Below are positions 1 to 7,360 of a stretch of DNA of 16,757 nucleotides, in pieces. A program made the position numbers and the translations under genes. Source of the DNA: Chitinophagaceae bacterium. GTDB taxonomy: Bacteria > Bacteroidota > Bacteroidia > Chitinophagales > Chitinophagaceae. The stretch is from NCBI GenBank assembly GCA_016786525.1, contig JAEUVW010000374.1, forward strand, positions 1-16,757. The letters are read 5' to 3'. Each line of letters opens with the position of its first letter. Positions within the stretch are counted from its first letter, which is position 1. Under the pieces are notes generated by a model. The model saw only the letters and a program-made list of their open reading frames with translations, did not search any database and had not been told where the DNA came from.

Positions 1-3000
1 ATCAAGATCGTTGTTTTGCCTGCAGTCAATGGCGGTAAAGACGGTAAATACTGTATCCCCGGTGGAGCCCCCTGGCAGATGCAGACGGTAATAGAGCCGG
101 GCATGCGCTACAAATGGAGCAGCATAGCAGGTTCTCCCACCACGCCTCCTCCCTTTATGGACGACGATACCCTGGCACGCCCCAAAGTACGGCCTGCGGT
201 CTATACGACCTATGTGGTGGAAGGCAGCGTGTACTCAGGCCCCTTCCGCTGTACGAGCCGCGATACGGTCAATGTAGCGATCTCCTCCCCGCTCATCGAG
301 ATCTCTGCGGGTAAAGACCAGACCGTATGTGCGAACAAAGCGATCATGCTCAACGGTACGGTAAGCGACGCAAGCCTTGTTGACTCCGTGAACTGGACGC
401 CTTCAGCGACCCTGAATGACTCCACGATCCTGACACCGATGGCCACCCCGTATGTGACCACAGACTATATCCTGTATGTACAGGACCAGAACGGCTGCGG
501 TATCATGGATACGACACGGCTGATCGTAGACGGCTTCCAGCCGATGATCGCGCCGTTTGCGTCCCGTGATACGGTTTGTCCTGACGGGTTTACCCAATTG
601 TTTGCCAACGTGAGCCAGCAGCCCTGCGGCATAGCCCAGTCTGCCTGTGCAGGAGGTATCCCCGAAGACAAGCTGCTGGGAACGGGTACGATCGGCTCTG
701 TGGCACCCACACCGTTTTACCATATCGCGAACTCCGCAGGGGAGCGCATACAGATGTTGTACCAGCGCGATGAGCTGCTGGGCCTGGGCATCAAAGCCGG
801 CTTCATCAACTCGATGTCCTTTAACATCCCTGCGAAGAACACGACCGACAGCTTCTATAAATTTACAATCAAGCTGGCCTGTACCCCTGACAACTCCATG
901 AGCGGCAGCACGCTGACCAGCTATCCCGGATCAGCCACGATGTTCTCTCCCCGCTCTGTGGCCACACAGACAGGCTGGAATACCTTTGAGTTTGACAATG
1001 CCTATTACTGGGACGGCGCCTCTAACCTGATGGTAGAGATCTGCTGGAGTAAAGTGTATGGAGAGTATGGCGGTGGCCCTGACGGGGTGTTTGCCAGCAA
1101 CACCGGCTTTACGAGCGTCAAATACATCCGCGACTACAGTCTTCCTGCTCCTGCCATGGGAGAAGGCTGCGGCCTGACCGCAGGTACAGTACTGCTGTCC
1201 TCCACACGCCCGAATACCCGGTTTAATGTTTGTATCCCTGCCAGCATCTTCAAGTACTCCTGGACCCCTGCGAGCTACCTGAGCCAGCCGGACTCTGCGG
1301 TGACGAATGCAGAAGGGATCAAAGAAGACCTGAACTACACGGTAACGGTGACCTCCTCCTCCAACCCCAATTGTTATACAAGCGGTGTGGTAGCGGTCCG
1401 TATTGACCATACCAACAGTGTGACCGCGCTTCCTGTAAGCCCTGTGATCAGCTGTCGTCCCGGATATTTTTATGACCTTGAGGCCTATGGCAATGGCCCC
1501 CGCCCGCTGCGCAACCTGCCCTGCGGTACGGGCAACCCGCTGAACTGTGTTACACTTGTAGAGAACAAGATCGGCAACCCCGGCACCAGTGCGGTGGTCG
1601 ATGAGCCTAAAAAGCATGCGTTCAACGGTACCTATACCACGGCCCATACCCAATACATCATCCCCAAGTCAGCGATGCACAATGGCAAGATCACTTCGGG
1701 TACGATCCGCCAGATCAGCTTTGAAGCGGTATCAGCGAGCGGTATGGACTTTACGAACCTGAAGATCGGTATGAAGTGTACGGATACGAAGCAGTTCTCA
1801 GGCAGCGCCCCGGTGAGCTTTGAGAGCGGTGCGGTCAATGTCTACACCGGTAGCAGGGTCTTTGGCGGTGGCAAGGAGATTTTTACTCTGACGACTCCGT
1901 ACAACTGGGATACGACCAAGAACCTGCTGATCGACATCTGTTACTCACAGGCTACTGCGGGTACGGGTCCTACGCTGAAGACGTACAATACGAAAGGCTT
2001 TAACCTGATGGTTCAGTCTTACCAGACCAGCGGAGATGTGTGCAGCAACCCGAGCACAGAGATCGGCCCCGAGGTGTATGAAGTGCTTCCTGTGTTCGAG
2101 CTGGGCTACTGCTCTGCAGGGGATACGGACTTTACCTACCACTGGTCTCCCGGCAACTACTTCCAGGACTCTGTAGCGCAGAAACCTGTGCTGCAGATCG
2201 ACTCTACGGTGAAGGTGTTTGTGAACACTGTAGGCCGCAACGGCTGTGTGGTCAAAGACTCCGTTACGATCGTCGTACCGAGGAACAGACGCGGCATCAC
2301 GGGCGATACGGTGATGTGCCTGAACGAATCGATCCAGCTTCGTTCCTACAGCGGCGTGAAGACCCAGTGGTTCGAGAGCACGCCGAACGCTACGTATGAT
2401 GCGGTCCGTACCCTGAGCTGCGACAGCTGTGAACGTACGATCGCCAACCCGAAACAGACGACGACCTATTATGCTTCCGTGACCGATGAGAACGGTTGTA
2501 TCGATACGTTCCGTACCACTGTTACGGTCAAGCCATTACCTGCGGTGAACATAGTGAACCGTGACACGGTGATCAAGTATGGCAGCAGCATTGTACTCAA
2601 TGCCTTCGGGGGTACACAGTACTTCTGGACACCGATCGCGGGCCTGAGCAATCCGAACAATGTGAACCCTACGGCGCAGCCTCTGGTGACGACGACCTAC
2701 TATGTATCGGGTATCGGCCTGAATGGTTGCCGTGGCGATGACAGTGTGAAGATCAGGGTGGACTATAAGAGCCCGATCAGTGTACCGAGCGGGTTTACAC
2801 CGAACGGTGACGGTCAGAATGACAAGTTCCGCCTGATGGGAGTAACGTTCCAGAGCCTGATGGAGTTCCGGGTGTACAACCGCTGGGGCCAGGAAGTGTT
2901 TACGACCAACAACATCAGCGATGGCTGGGATGGTACGTACAAGGGCAAAGCGCAGGATATGGGTGCTTACAACTACATCATCCGCGTAGGTTACCCCGAT

Positions 3001-3045
3001 GGCACCACAGAGACCTTCAAAGGAGATGTGACCCTGATACGGTAA
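1..3045 (+). CDS. T9SS-secreted multidomain adhesin-like protein with CHU_C (gliding-motility-associated) C-terminal domain, 5' partial
   Basis: The frame is open from the first base (it reads IKIVVLPAVNGG upstream of a chance TTG at 16), so the gene is cut by the window edge and its start and signal peptide lie outside. About 1,014 codons are visible. Repeated Ig/PKD-like units are recognisable by VxWTP/YSWTP/YHWSP turns and TTYYxxxxxxxNGC motifs: about nt 301-510, a unit split by a module at 565-1410, a second split unit at about 1440-2275, then 2300-2530 and 2545-2760. The last ~88 residues (from about nt 2779) match the CHU_C/T9SS type B sorting domain: SGFTPNGDGQND, VYNRWGQEVF, DGWDGTYKG and a final GDVTLIR. 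Family knowledge: such domains direct export by the type IX system, and the proteins are adhesins or surface/matrix components. Ligand unknown. It ends with TAA followed at once by a strong terminator, so it is not co-transcribed with the next gene. Confidence 0.93.
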   Translation: MKIVVLPAVNGGKDGKYCIPGGAPWQMQTVIEPGMRYKWSSIAGSPTTPPPFMDDDTLARPKVRPAVYTTYVVEGSVYSGPFRCTSRDTVNVAISSPLIEISAGKDQTVCANKAIMLNGTVSDASLVDSVNWTPSATLNDSTILTPMATPYVTTDYILYVQDQNGCGIMDTTRLIVDGFQPMIAPFASRDTVCPDGFTQLFANVSQQPCGIAQSACAGGIPEDKLLGTGTIGSVAPTPFYHIANSAGERIQMLYQRDELLGLGIKAGFINSMSFNIPAKNTTDSFYKFTIKLACTPDNSMSGSTLTSYPGSATMFSPRSVATQTGWNTFEFDNAYYWDGASNLMVEICWSKVYGEYGGGPDGVFASNTGFTSVKYIRDYSLPAPAMGEGCGLTAGTVLLSSTRPNTRFNVCIPASIFKYSWTPASYLSQPDSAVTNAEGIKEDLNYTVTVTSSSNPNCYTSGVVAVRIDHTNSVTALPVSPVISCRPGYFYDLEAYGNGPRPLRNLPCGTGNPLNCVTLVENKIGNPGTSAVVDEPKKHAFNGTYTTAHTQYIIPKSAMHNGKITSGTIRQISFEAVSASGMDFTNLKIGMKCTDTKQFSGSAPVSFESGAVNVYTGSRVFGGGKEIFTLTTPYNWDTTKNLLIDICYSQATAGTGPTLKTYNTKGFNLMVQSYQTSGDVCSNPSTEIGPEVYEVLPVFELGYCSAGDTDFTYHWSPGNYFQDSVAQKPVLQIDSTVKVFVNTVGRNGCVVKDSVTIVVPRNRRGITGDTVMCLNESIQLRSYSGVKTQWFESTPNATYDAVRTLSCDSCERTIANPKQTTTYYASVTDENGCIDTFRTTVTVKPLPAVNIVNRDTVIKYGSSIVLNAFGGTQYFWTPIAGLSNPNNVNPTAQPLVTTTYYVSGIGLNGCRGDDSVKIRVDYKSPISVPSGFTPNGDGQNDKFRLMGVTFQSLMEFRVYNRWGQEVFTTNNISDGWDGTYKGKAQDMGAYNYIIRVGYPDGTTETFKGDVTLIR
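622..1251 (+). repeat. Inserted module, copy 1 (protein-level duplication)
   Basis: A ~210-residue stretch beginning PCG and ending just before YSWTP. It carries the core KFTIKLACT, GWNTFEFDNAYYWDG and NLMVEICWS. It sits between the first strand of an Ig-like unit (DTVCPDGFTQLFANV) and the rest of that unit, so it looks like a domain nested in a loop. Its sister copy is at 1519-2136. Confidence 0.7.
1519..2136 (+). repeat. Inserted module, copy 2 (protein-level duplication)
   Basis: A ~206-residue stretch, again starting PCG and ending before YHWSP. Shared landmarks with copy 1 are LKIGMKCT, the YNWDxxxNLLIDICYS strand and the position inside an Ig-like unit. The tryptophans of the two WD...NL motifs lie 897 bp (299 residues) apart. 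The copies are diverged, so the duplication is old rather than a recent DNA repeat. Confidence 0.65.
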
Positions 3046-3066
3046 ACGAAAAAGAACAAAGAGACT

Positions 3067-3106
3067 AAAACGGTTGCAGATACTTTTCTGTAACCGTTTT
3101 TATTTT
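3067..3106 (+). terminator. Rho-independent terminator after the adhesin gene
   Basis: A 13-bp stem with one G-U pair: arm AAAACGGTTGCAG (3067-3079), 8-nt loop, arm CTGTAACCGTTTT (3088-3100). It is followed by the T-rich tract TATTTT. It starts 21 bp after the TAA. Its near symmetry could let it act on both strands. Confidence 0.88.
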
Positions 3107-3141
3107 ACCGTGAAAGATTAGCATTTAGTAAAATATAGACT

Positions 3142-3149
3142 TACTTTTG
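3142..3149 (+). promoter_or_regulatory. Bacteroidota -7 box of the sugar-nucleotide operon
   Basis: TACTTTTG matches the Bacteroidota consensus TAnnTTTG exactly and lies in the only gap between the preceding terminator and the operon. No clean TTTG -33 box is visible at 19-21 bp upstream. A start a few bases downstream would give a leader of about 65-70 nt before the ATG at 3222. Confidence 0.5.
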
Positions 3150-3168
3150 CGCATTCTTTCAGGCAGCA

Positions 3169-3191
3169 GGCTTTTCGGTCCTGGCGAAGCC
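3169..3191 (+). other. Hairpin in the 5' leader of the tviB-like operon
   Basis: GGCTT-TT-CG (3169-3177) can pair with CGAAGCC (3185-3191) as a 7-bp stem with a 2-nt bulge and a 7-nt loop. It lies inside the predicted leader, about 30 nt before the start codon. No T-run follows, so it is not a terminator by itself. Any function is unknown; it may be chance. Confidence 0.3.
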
Positions 3192-3221
3192 CGGAGATGT
3201 ATTTCAAAGATTTCAATAATA

Positions 3222-4511
3222 ATGTACCAGAAAATAGTCAATAAAGAGTCCAAAGTAGCATTAATCGGCCTGGGATATGTTGGTTTGCCCATAGCCCTGG
3301 CTTTTGCCCGGAAGGTAAAAGTGGTAGGCTTCGATATCAATGAACACCGTATTGAAATGATGCGCAACGCAGTAGACCCCAGCAATGAGCTGGAGGCCGA
3401 GGCGTTTGAGGGCTGTGATATTGAGTTCACCAACGATGTTGCAGTACTCGCCCAGGCTTCTTTCTATATAGTAGCCGTACCGACACCGGTAGATGTGCAT
3501 AATGTACCCGATCTTACTCCTGTACTGAAGGCCTCAGAGACCCTGGGACGTGTGATCAAAAAAGGCGATTACGTAGTGTTTGAATCGACGGTATACCCGG
3601 GCTGTACTGAAGAAGACTGCCTGCCGGTGATCGAAAAGATATCAGGACTGAAGGCCGGTACAGACTTTAAATACGGCTATTCTCCCGAGCGGATCAACCC
3701 GGGCGATAAGGTGCATATGCTTGAGAATGTAGTGAAAGTGGTTTCCGGTTCGGATGCCGAAGCGCTGGATGTGATCGCCAAAGTATACGAACTGGTGGTG
3801 GCTGCAGGGGTACATCGCGCTTCTTCGGTAAAAGTAGCCGAGGCGGCGAAGATCATCGAGAATACACAGCGCGATCTGAATATTGCGCTGATGAACGAAC
3901 TGTCGATCATTTTTGAAAAGATGCACATCAATACTTTCGAAGTACTGGAAGCTGCCGGCACGAAATGGAACTTTCTGAAATTCTTCCCGGGCCTGGTAGG
4001 CGGGCACTGTATCGGTGTAGATCCTTACTACCTGACCTACAAATCCGCACAGCTGGGCTATAACTCCAGGGTGATCCTTTCCGGCCGGACCATCAACGAT
4101 GAAATGGCGGCTCATGTCGCCAAAAAGACGGTACAGTCGATCATCAAATCGGGTATGAATGTCGGTCAGTCCAAAGTATTGATTATGGGCTGTACGTTCA
4201 AAGAAAATGTATCGGATATCCGCAATTCCAAAGTAGCCGATGTGGTGAAAGAGCTGCAGGGGTATAATGTCACGGTACATGTAACGGACAGCCATGCAGA
4301 CAGTGCAGAACTGCAGCATGAATATGGCTTTTCGCTGGAGCAAAACCTGGCTACCGACTATGATGCCGTTATCGTGGCGGTAAATCATGATGCCTATAAT
4401 AAGCTTGACGAGGCCTACTTCCAATCTATCTGTAAACATGGTGGCCTGGTCGTCGACCTCAAGGGGATATTCAGGAATAAGATCGGGCAATTAAAATATT
4501 GGAGCCTTTAA
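3222..4511 (+). CDS. tviB: UDP-N-acetyl-D-glucosamine 6-dehydrogenase (TviB/WbpO type)
   Basis: Nucleotide-sugar dehydrogenase of 429 residues, the normal family length. It is predicted to oxidise C6 of UDP-GlcNAc (or UDP-GalNAc) twice with NAD+ to give the uronic acid, in the cytoplasm. The N-terminal Rossmann fold has GLGYVGLP (residues 16-23). The central part has ESTVYPGCTEEDCLP and YSPERINPGDK, typical of the TviB/WbpO branch, and the KIIENTQRDLNIALMNE helix. The catalytic cysteine is C263 in VGGHCIGVDPYYL. The C-terminal UDP-binding domain includes MGCTFKENVSDIRNSK. I start it at ATG 3222, which places the Rossmann motif at the usual distance; the frame is open upstream to a TTG at 3147, but that overlaps the promoter box. 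The TviC-like epimerase follows 4 bp later, which fits a UDP-GalNAcA route. The GlcNAc versus GalNAc substrate choice cannot be fixed from sequence. Confidence 0.93.
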   Translation: MYQKIVNKESKVALIGLGYVGLPIALAFARKVKVVGFDINEHRIEMMRNAVDPSNELEAEAFEGCDIEFTNDVAVLAQASFYIVAVPTPVDVHNVPDLTPVLKASETLGRVIKKGDYVVFESTVYPGCTEEDCLPVIEKISGLKAGTDFKYGYSPERINPGDKVHMLENVVKVVSGSDAEALDVIAKVYELVVAAGVHRASSVKVAEAAKIIENTQRDLNIALMNELSIIFEKMHINTFEVLEAAGTKWNFLKFFPGLVGGHCIGVDPYYLTYKSAQLGYNSRVILSGRTINDEMAAHVAKKTVQSIIKSGMNVGQSKVLIMGCTFKENVSDIRNSKVADVVKELQGYNVTVHVTDSHADSAELQHEYGFSLEQNLATDYDAVIVAVNHDAYNKLDEAYFQSICKHGGLVVDLKGIFRNKIGQLKYWSL

Positions 4512-4515
4512 GCGT

Positions 4516-5517
4516 ATGTCCGTATTCCATACAAAAGATTTAAGCAGCAAGTCGTTCCTCGTCACAGGCGGGGCGGGCTTTATCGGCTCTCACCTGGTTG
4601 CTTACCTGCTCCGCAACGGGGCAAAGAAAGTAAGGGTGCTGGATAACCTGGCTACCGGCCTGCAGGCCAATGTAGACCTGTTTGCAGCGTACGACAACTA
4701 CGAATTTATACAAGGCGATATCTGTGATTTCGATACCTGCATGGCCGCCTGCAAAGACATACACTATGTCAGCCACCAGGCCGCTTTGGGGTCTGTACCC
4801 CGCTCTGTAAAAGACCCGGTGGCCAGCAACCAGGTAAATGTTAGCGGTTTCCTGAACATGCTCACAGCAGCCAAAGATACAGGTGTAGAGGTGTTCGTAT
4901 ATGCGTCTTCTTCTGCGGTATATGGCGATGAGCCAAACCTGCCGAAGGTGGAAGAGCGGGTCGGCAATCCGCTGTCGCCCTACGCGGTCACCAAAAAGAC
5001 CAACGAACTGTATGCCGATGTATTCGCAAAACTGTATGGGATGAAACTGATCGGCTTCCGCTATTTCAATGTATTTGGCGAACGCCAGGACCCCAACGGG
5101 CCTTATGCTGCGGTAATGCCTTTGTTTGTCAGCGGCATCCTCAGTAATACAACGGTTTATATCAACGGGGACGGCGAGCAGACGCGCGACTTTACCTATG
5201 TGGACAATGCCGTGCAGGCCAATGTGCGGGGTATGCTCTGCGAAAACCCCGAAGCATTCGGCAAAGTGTACAACATTGCCGTAGGCGAAAATTTTTCGGT
5301 GAACTACCTGTACCAGGCCATCCGCGGCCTGCTGGGTATCGCGCATGAAGCTACCTACCGCCAGGAGCGCGAAGGGGATATCCGCAATTCGCTGGCTGAT
5401 ATCTCCAGGGCAAAAAACCTGCTGGGCTACGATCCGCAATACCGTTTTACGGACGGGCTGCAGCGTACGGTAGCTTACTTCAAAAGCCTTTACCAGCCAC
5501 AAGACGAACAGAAATGA
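4516..5517 (+). CDS. tviC: UDP-N-acetylglucosamine(uronate) 4-epimerase, TviC/WbpP-type SDR
   Basis: Extended short-chain dehydrogenase/reductase of 333 residues. It is predicted to interconvert the C4 configuration of UDP-GlcNAc/GalNAc or their uronic acids. NAD-binding motif TGGAGFIGSH (residues 17-26); serine cluster at 131-133 (YASSSAVYG); catalytic Y156 and K160 in SPYAVTKK. The segment RYFNVFGERQDPNGPYAAV and the later INGDGEQTRDFTYVDNAVQAN closely resemble the WbpP/TviC group. It begins 4 bp after the dehydrogenase stop codon and ends just before a strong terminator, so the two genes form a closed two-gene operon. Together they would supply UDP-GalNAcA for capsule, O-antigen-like or exopolysaccharide synthesis. 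No glycosyltransferase, flippase or polymerase is next to them in this window. Confidence 0.92.
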   Translation: MSVFHTKDLSSKSFLVTGGAGFIGSHLVAYLLRNGAKKVRVLDNLATGLQANVDLFAAYDNYEFIQGDICDFDTCMAACKDIHYVSHQAALGSVPRSVKDPVASNQVNVSGFLNMLTAAKDTGVEVFVYASSSAVYGDEPNLPKVEERVGNPLSPYAVTKKTNELYADVFAKLYGMKLIGFRYFNVFGERQDPNGPYAAVMPLFVSGILSNTTVYINGDGEQTRDFTYVDNAVQANVRGMLCENPEAFGKVYNIAVGENFSVNYLYQAIRGLLGIAHEATYRQEREGDIRNSLADISRAKNLLGYDPQYRFTDGLQRTVAYFKSLYQPQDEQK

Positions 5518-5522
5518 ACCTG

Positions 5523-5552
5523 AAGCCTCCCCCGCGGAGGCTTATTTTTTTT
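5523..5552 (+). terminator. Rho-independent terminator of the tviB-tviC operon
   Basis: A perfect 8-bp stem, AAGCCTCC (5523-5530) with GGAGGCTT (5536-5543), loop CCCGC, followed by ATTTTTTTT. It starts 6 bp after the TGA. Confidence 0.92.
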
Positions 5553-5636
5553 AAAGATCTATTAAGCTTTCAAAAAACCTTACAGGTCTGTACAGGAATT
5601 TCACATAATCCATACACTCCGGTAACGAGGAAAGAA

Positions 5637-5644
5637 TATTTTTG
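5637..5644 (+). promoter_or_regulatory. Possible -7 box upstream of the LysE-like gene
   Basis: TATTTTTG fits TAnnTTTG exactly, but it lies only 6 bp before the chosen ATG, which would give a nearly leaderless mRNA, and no TTTG -33 box is seen at the right distance. An AGGA stretch at about 5627-5631 could instead be a ribosome-binding site for the ATG. The two readings exclude each other. Confidence 0.25.
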
Positions 5645-5650
5645 GTCTCT

Positions 5651-6259
5651 ATGACCATTCTTGCAATAGGCATCCTGATCGGTTTCCTGGGTTATGTGAT
5701 GATCAACAACATCAACCTGGCCGTCATTGAACTGCAGGCCCGCGGCAGCAGGGTACAGCTGTGGGTCTTTATCTTCCTGGCCCTGCTCCTGGAGTGCGTG
5801 TATTGTTTTTTCTCCCTGTACTGCCTGCAGTGCCTGATGGCGTATCCGCAGATCATACTGGCAGCGCAGTATAGCTCCATTGCCTTCCTGCTCATCATCG
5901 GCTGCTGGACCCTTTTTGAGCGGGTAAAAAGCAATGTGCAGCTGCAGGACAATATCATCCGCCGGGGCTACTGGTCTGTTTTTGTGCATCCGCAGCAGAT
6001 ACCGTTCTGGTTTTTCTGGGGCATCCTGCTGATCAAAAAAGAGTACCTGCGTACAGACAGTCTTTCCCTGCTGTTCTTTTCCCTGTCTAACGTCTTCGGA
6101 TCTATGCTGGTGCTGCTGTGCTATACCCGCTACGGCAACCGTATCATCAAGGTGCTGCGCGTGCAAAAGAAGCACCTGAAAAACATAGTAGGCATTATCT
6201 GCATTGCCTCTGCGGGCCTCCTGTTGTACGATGTATTGCAGCATGGTGCAGGCAGATAG
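5651..6259 (+). CDS. LysE-like multi-pass membrane protein, putative amino-acid/metabolite exporter
   Basis: Protein of 202 residues with about six hydrophobic segments, at roughly 2-25, 37-60, 69-88, 108-127, 138-157 and 178-195. The N-terminus (GFLGYVMINNINLAVIELQARGS, with a Leu/Cys/Phe-rich second helix) resembles the Bacteroidota LysE-type translocator pattern. The Pro-Gly-Pro-Asn core of classical LysE is absent here (MINNINLAV), so the assignment is by topology and partial resemblance only. A TTG at 5642 is an alternative start that adds three residues, but ATG 5651 opens directly into the first helix. It lies downstream of a terminator and 43 bp ahead of dtd, and may be read with dtd-tadA or alone. 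Substrate unknown. Confidence 0.65.
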   Translation: MTILAIGILIGFLGYVMINNINLAVIELQARGSRVQLWVFIFLALLLECVYCFFSLYCLQCLMAYPQIILAAQYSSIAFLLIIGCWTLFERVKSNVQLQDNIIRRGYWSVFVHPQQIPFWFFWGILLIKKEYLRTDSLSLLFFSLSNVFGSMLVLLCYTRYGNRIIKVLRVQKKHLKNIVGIICIASAGLLLYDVLQHGAGR

Positions 6260-6269
6260 GATAATTGCC

Positions 6270-6277
6270 TAATTTCG
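6270..6277 (+). promoter_or_regulatory. Possible -7 box for dtd-tadA
   Basis: TAATTTCG is one base away from TAnnTTTG and lies 25 bp before the dtd ATG, a sensible leader length. No clear -33 TTTG is seen. Weak call. Confidence 0.28.
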
Positions 6278-6302
6278 GCCGGAAGAAAAAACAGCACATC
6301 AG

Positions 6303-6755
6303 ATGAAGGTGGTGATTCAACGCGTCAGCGAAGCGGCGGTAACAATAAACGGTAGCGAACATGCCCGTATAGGAGCAGGCCTGCTGGTGCTGCTGGGCAT
6401 CAGTACAGAAGATACGGAGGAAGATGCGCAATGGCTGGCGCAGAAAGTACTGGGCCTGCGCATCTTTGCTGATGAGCAGGGTATGATGAACCGTGCACTG
6501 GAAGATATACAGGGTAGCCTGCTGCTCATCAGCCAGTTTACCCTTATTGCTTCCTGCAGGAAGGGCAACCGCCCCTCCTTTATCCGCGCGGCGAGGCCGG
6601 AGCAGGCTATCCCCTTATACGAATACTTTAGCGTGCTGCTGCGGGCCTCCCTGGGTGTGCGCCTGGCCACCGGGGTGTTTGGCGCCGATATGAAAGTGAG
6701 CATGTGCAACGATGGCCCGGTGACCATCCTTATCGATACCCAAAACAAAGAATAG
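6303..6755 (+). CDS. dtd: D-aminoacyl-tRNA deacylase
   Basis: Full-length DTD (150 residues). It hydrolyses D-amino acids mischarged on tRNA, and by family also glycine from tRNA-Ala, recycling tRNA in the cytoplasm. The two signature elements of the cross-dimer active site are present: SQFTL (residues 77-81) and NDGPVT with the Gly-cisPro pair (136-141). The N-terminus MKVVIQRVSEAAVTI is the conserved first strand. The start at ATG 6303 is fixed by this strand. tadA starts 3 bp after the TAG, so the two are almost surely co-transcribed; both act on tRNA. Confidence 0.97.
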   Translation: MKVVIQRVSEAAVTINGSEHARIGAGLLVLLGISTEDTEEDAQWLAQKVLGLRIFADEQGMMNRALEDIQGSLLLISQFTLIASCRKGNRPSFIRAARPEQAIPLYEYFSVLLRASLGVRLATGVFGADMKVSMCNDGPVTILIDTQNKE

Positions 6756-6758
6756 CTT

Positions 6759-7199
6759 ATGCTGGACGACAGACACTTTATGAAAGAGGCCCTGCGCCTG
6801 GCACAGCAGGCCTACGCAGCAGGTGAGGTACCCGTAGGTGCCGTAGTGGTGTGGAACGAGAAGATCATCGGCCGGGGCAGCAACCAGGTCGAGCGCCTGG
6901 CAGACAGTACGGCCCATGCCGAGATGATCGCCATCACCGCCGCCTGCAATACCATAGCCGCCAAGTACCTGGCAGAGGCCACCCTGTACGTGACCCTGGA
7001 GCCCTGCCTGATGTGTGCGGGAGCCATGTACTGGAGCAAGCTGGGCCGCATCGTATTTGGCGCCTCAGACCCCAAAAACGGGTACAAACGCATTGCCGGG
7101 GCGCAAAACCCTTTCCATCCCAAAGCTTCCGTTTCCTACGGCATCATGGAGCAGGAATGTGCGCAACTGATGAAGGATTTCTTTGCCGAAAGGCGGTAG
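6759..7199 (+). CDS. tadA: tRNA-specific adenosine(34) deaminase
   Basis: Nucleoside deaminase of 146 residues. It is predicted to convert A34 of tRNA-Arg(ACG) to inosine, which allows decoding of CGC and CGA. Zinc and catalytic residues are present: H53 and E55 in HAEMIAI, and C83/C86 in PCLMCAGAMYWS. The substrate-loop segment FGASDPKNGYKR and the C-terminal helix CAQLMKDFFAERR are as in TadA rather than in free-base guanine or cytosine deaminases, which favours the tRNA enzyme; a GuaD-like activity cannot be fully excluded. It is 3 bp downstream of dtd. No clear terminator follows within the 160 bp to the next gene. Confidence 0.93.
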   Translation: MLDDRHFMKEALRLAQQAYAAGEVPVGAVVVWNEKIIGRGSNQVERLADSTAHAEMIAITAACNTIAAKYLAEATLYVTLEPCLMCAGAMYWSKLGRIVFGASDPKNGYKRIAGAQNPFHPKASVSYGIMEQECAQLMKDFFAERR

Positions 7200-7200
7200 G

Positions 7201-7216
7201 AGTTGAGGAATCAACT
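7201..7216 (+). other. Small perfect hairpin after tadA
   Basis: AGTTGA, loop GGAA, TCAACT: a 6-bp perfect stem starting 1 bp after the tadA stop codon. No T-run follows, so a terminator is doubtful. It could protect the mRNA 3' end or be chance. Confidence 0.3.
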
Positions 7217-7296
7217 ACGGGGTTCAATAGCAGATATTTATTGTTTCTTGAATAAAAAATATGATCAGATAATATACGGAGAAAAGGTCGGTAATG

Positions 7297-7328
7297 TTTG
7301 GTCTTGAAAAAACATAGAGGTAGTTTTA
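7297..7328 (+). promoter_or_regulatory. Promoter of the TonB receptor/DUF5689 operon
   Basis: A -33 TTTG (7297-7300) is followed after 20 bp by TAGTTTTA (7321-7328), one base from the TAnnTTTG -7 consensus. The spacing is as expected for the Bacteroidota housekeeping sigma factor. It predicts a leader of about 25-30 nt. The surrounding DNA is AT-rich compared with the coding flanks. No Shine-Dalgarno sequence is obvious before the ATG at 7361, as is usual in the phylum. Confidence 0.55.
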
Positions 7329-7360
7329 TGTGTAATTAAATCTTTAAAAGGCTTAATTAT

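Noticed and set aside
3147..3221. Extended start of the UDP-sugar dehydrogenase at a TTG (3147), adding 25 residues
   Set aside because: The TTG lies in the -7 box TACTTTTG and the extra residues do not look like part of the family; the Rossmann motif is correctly placed from ATG 3222.
4540..5502. 320-codon minus-strand frame opposite the epimerase
   Set aside because: The + strand protein has all SDR motifs; the minus frame has no recognisable domain or start context.
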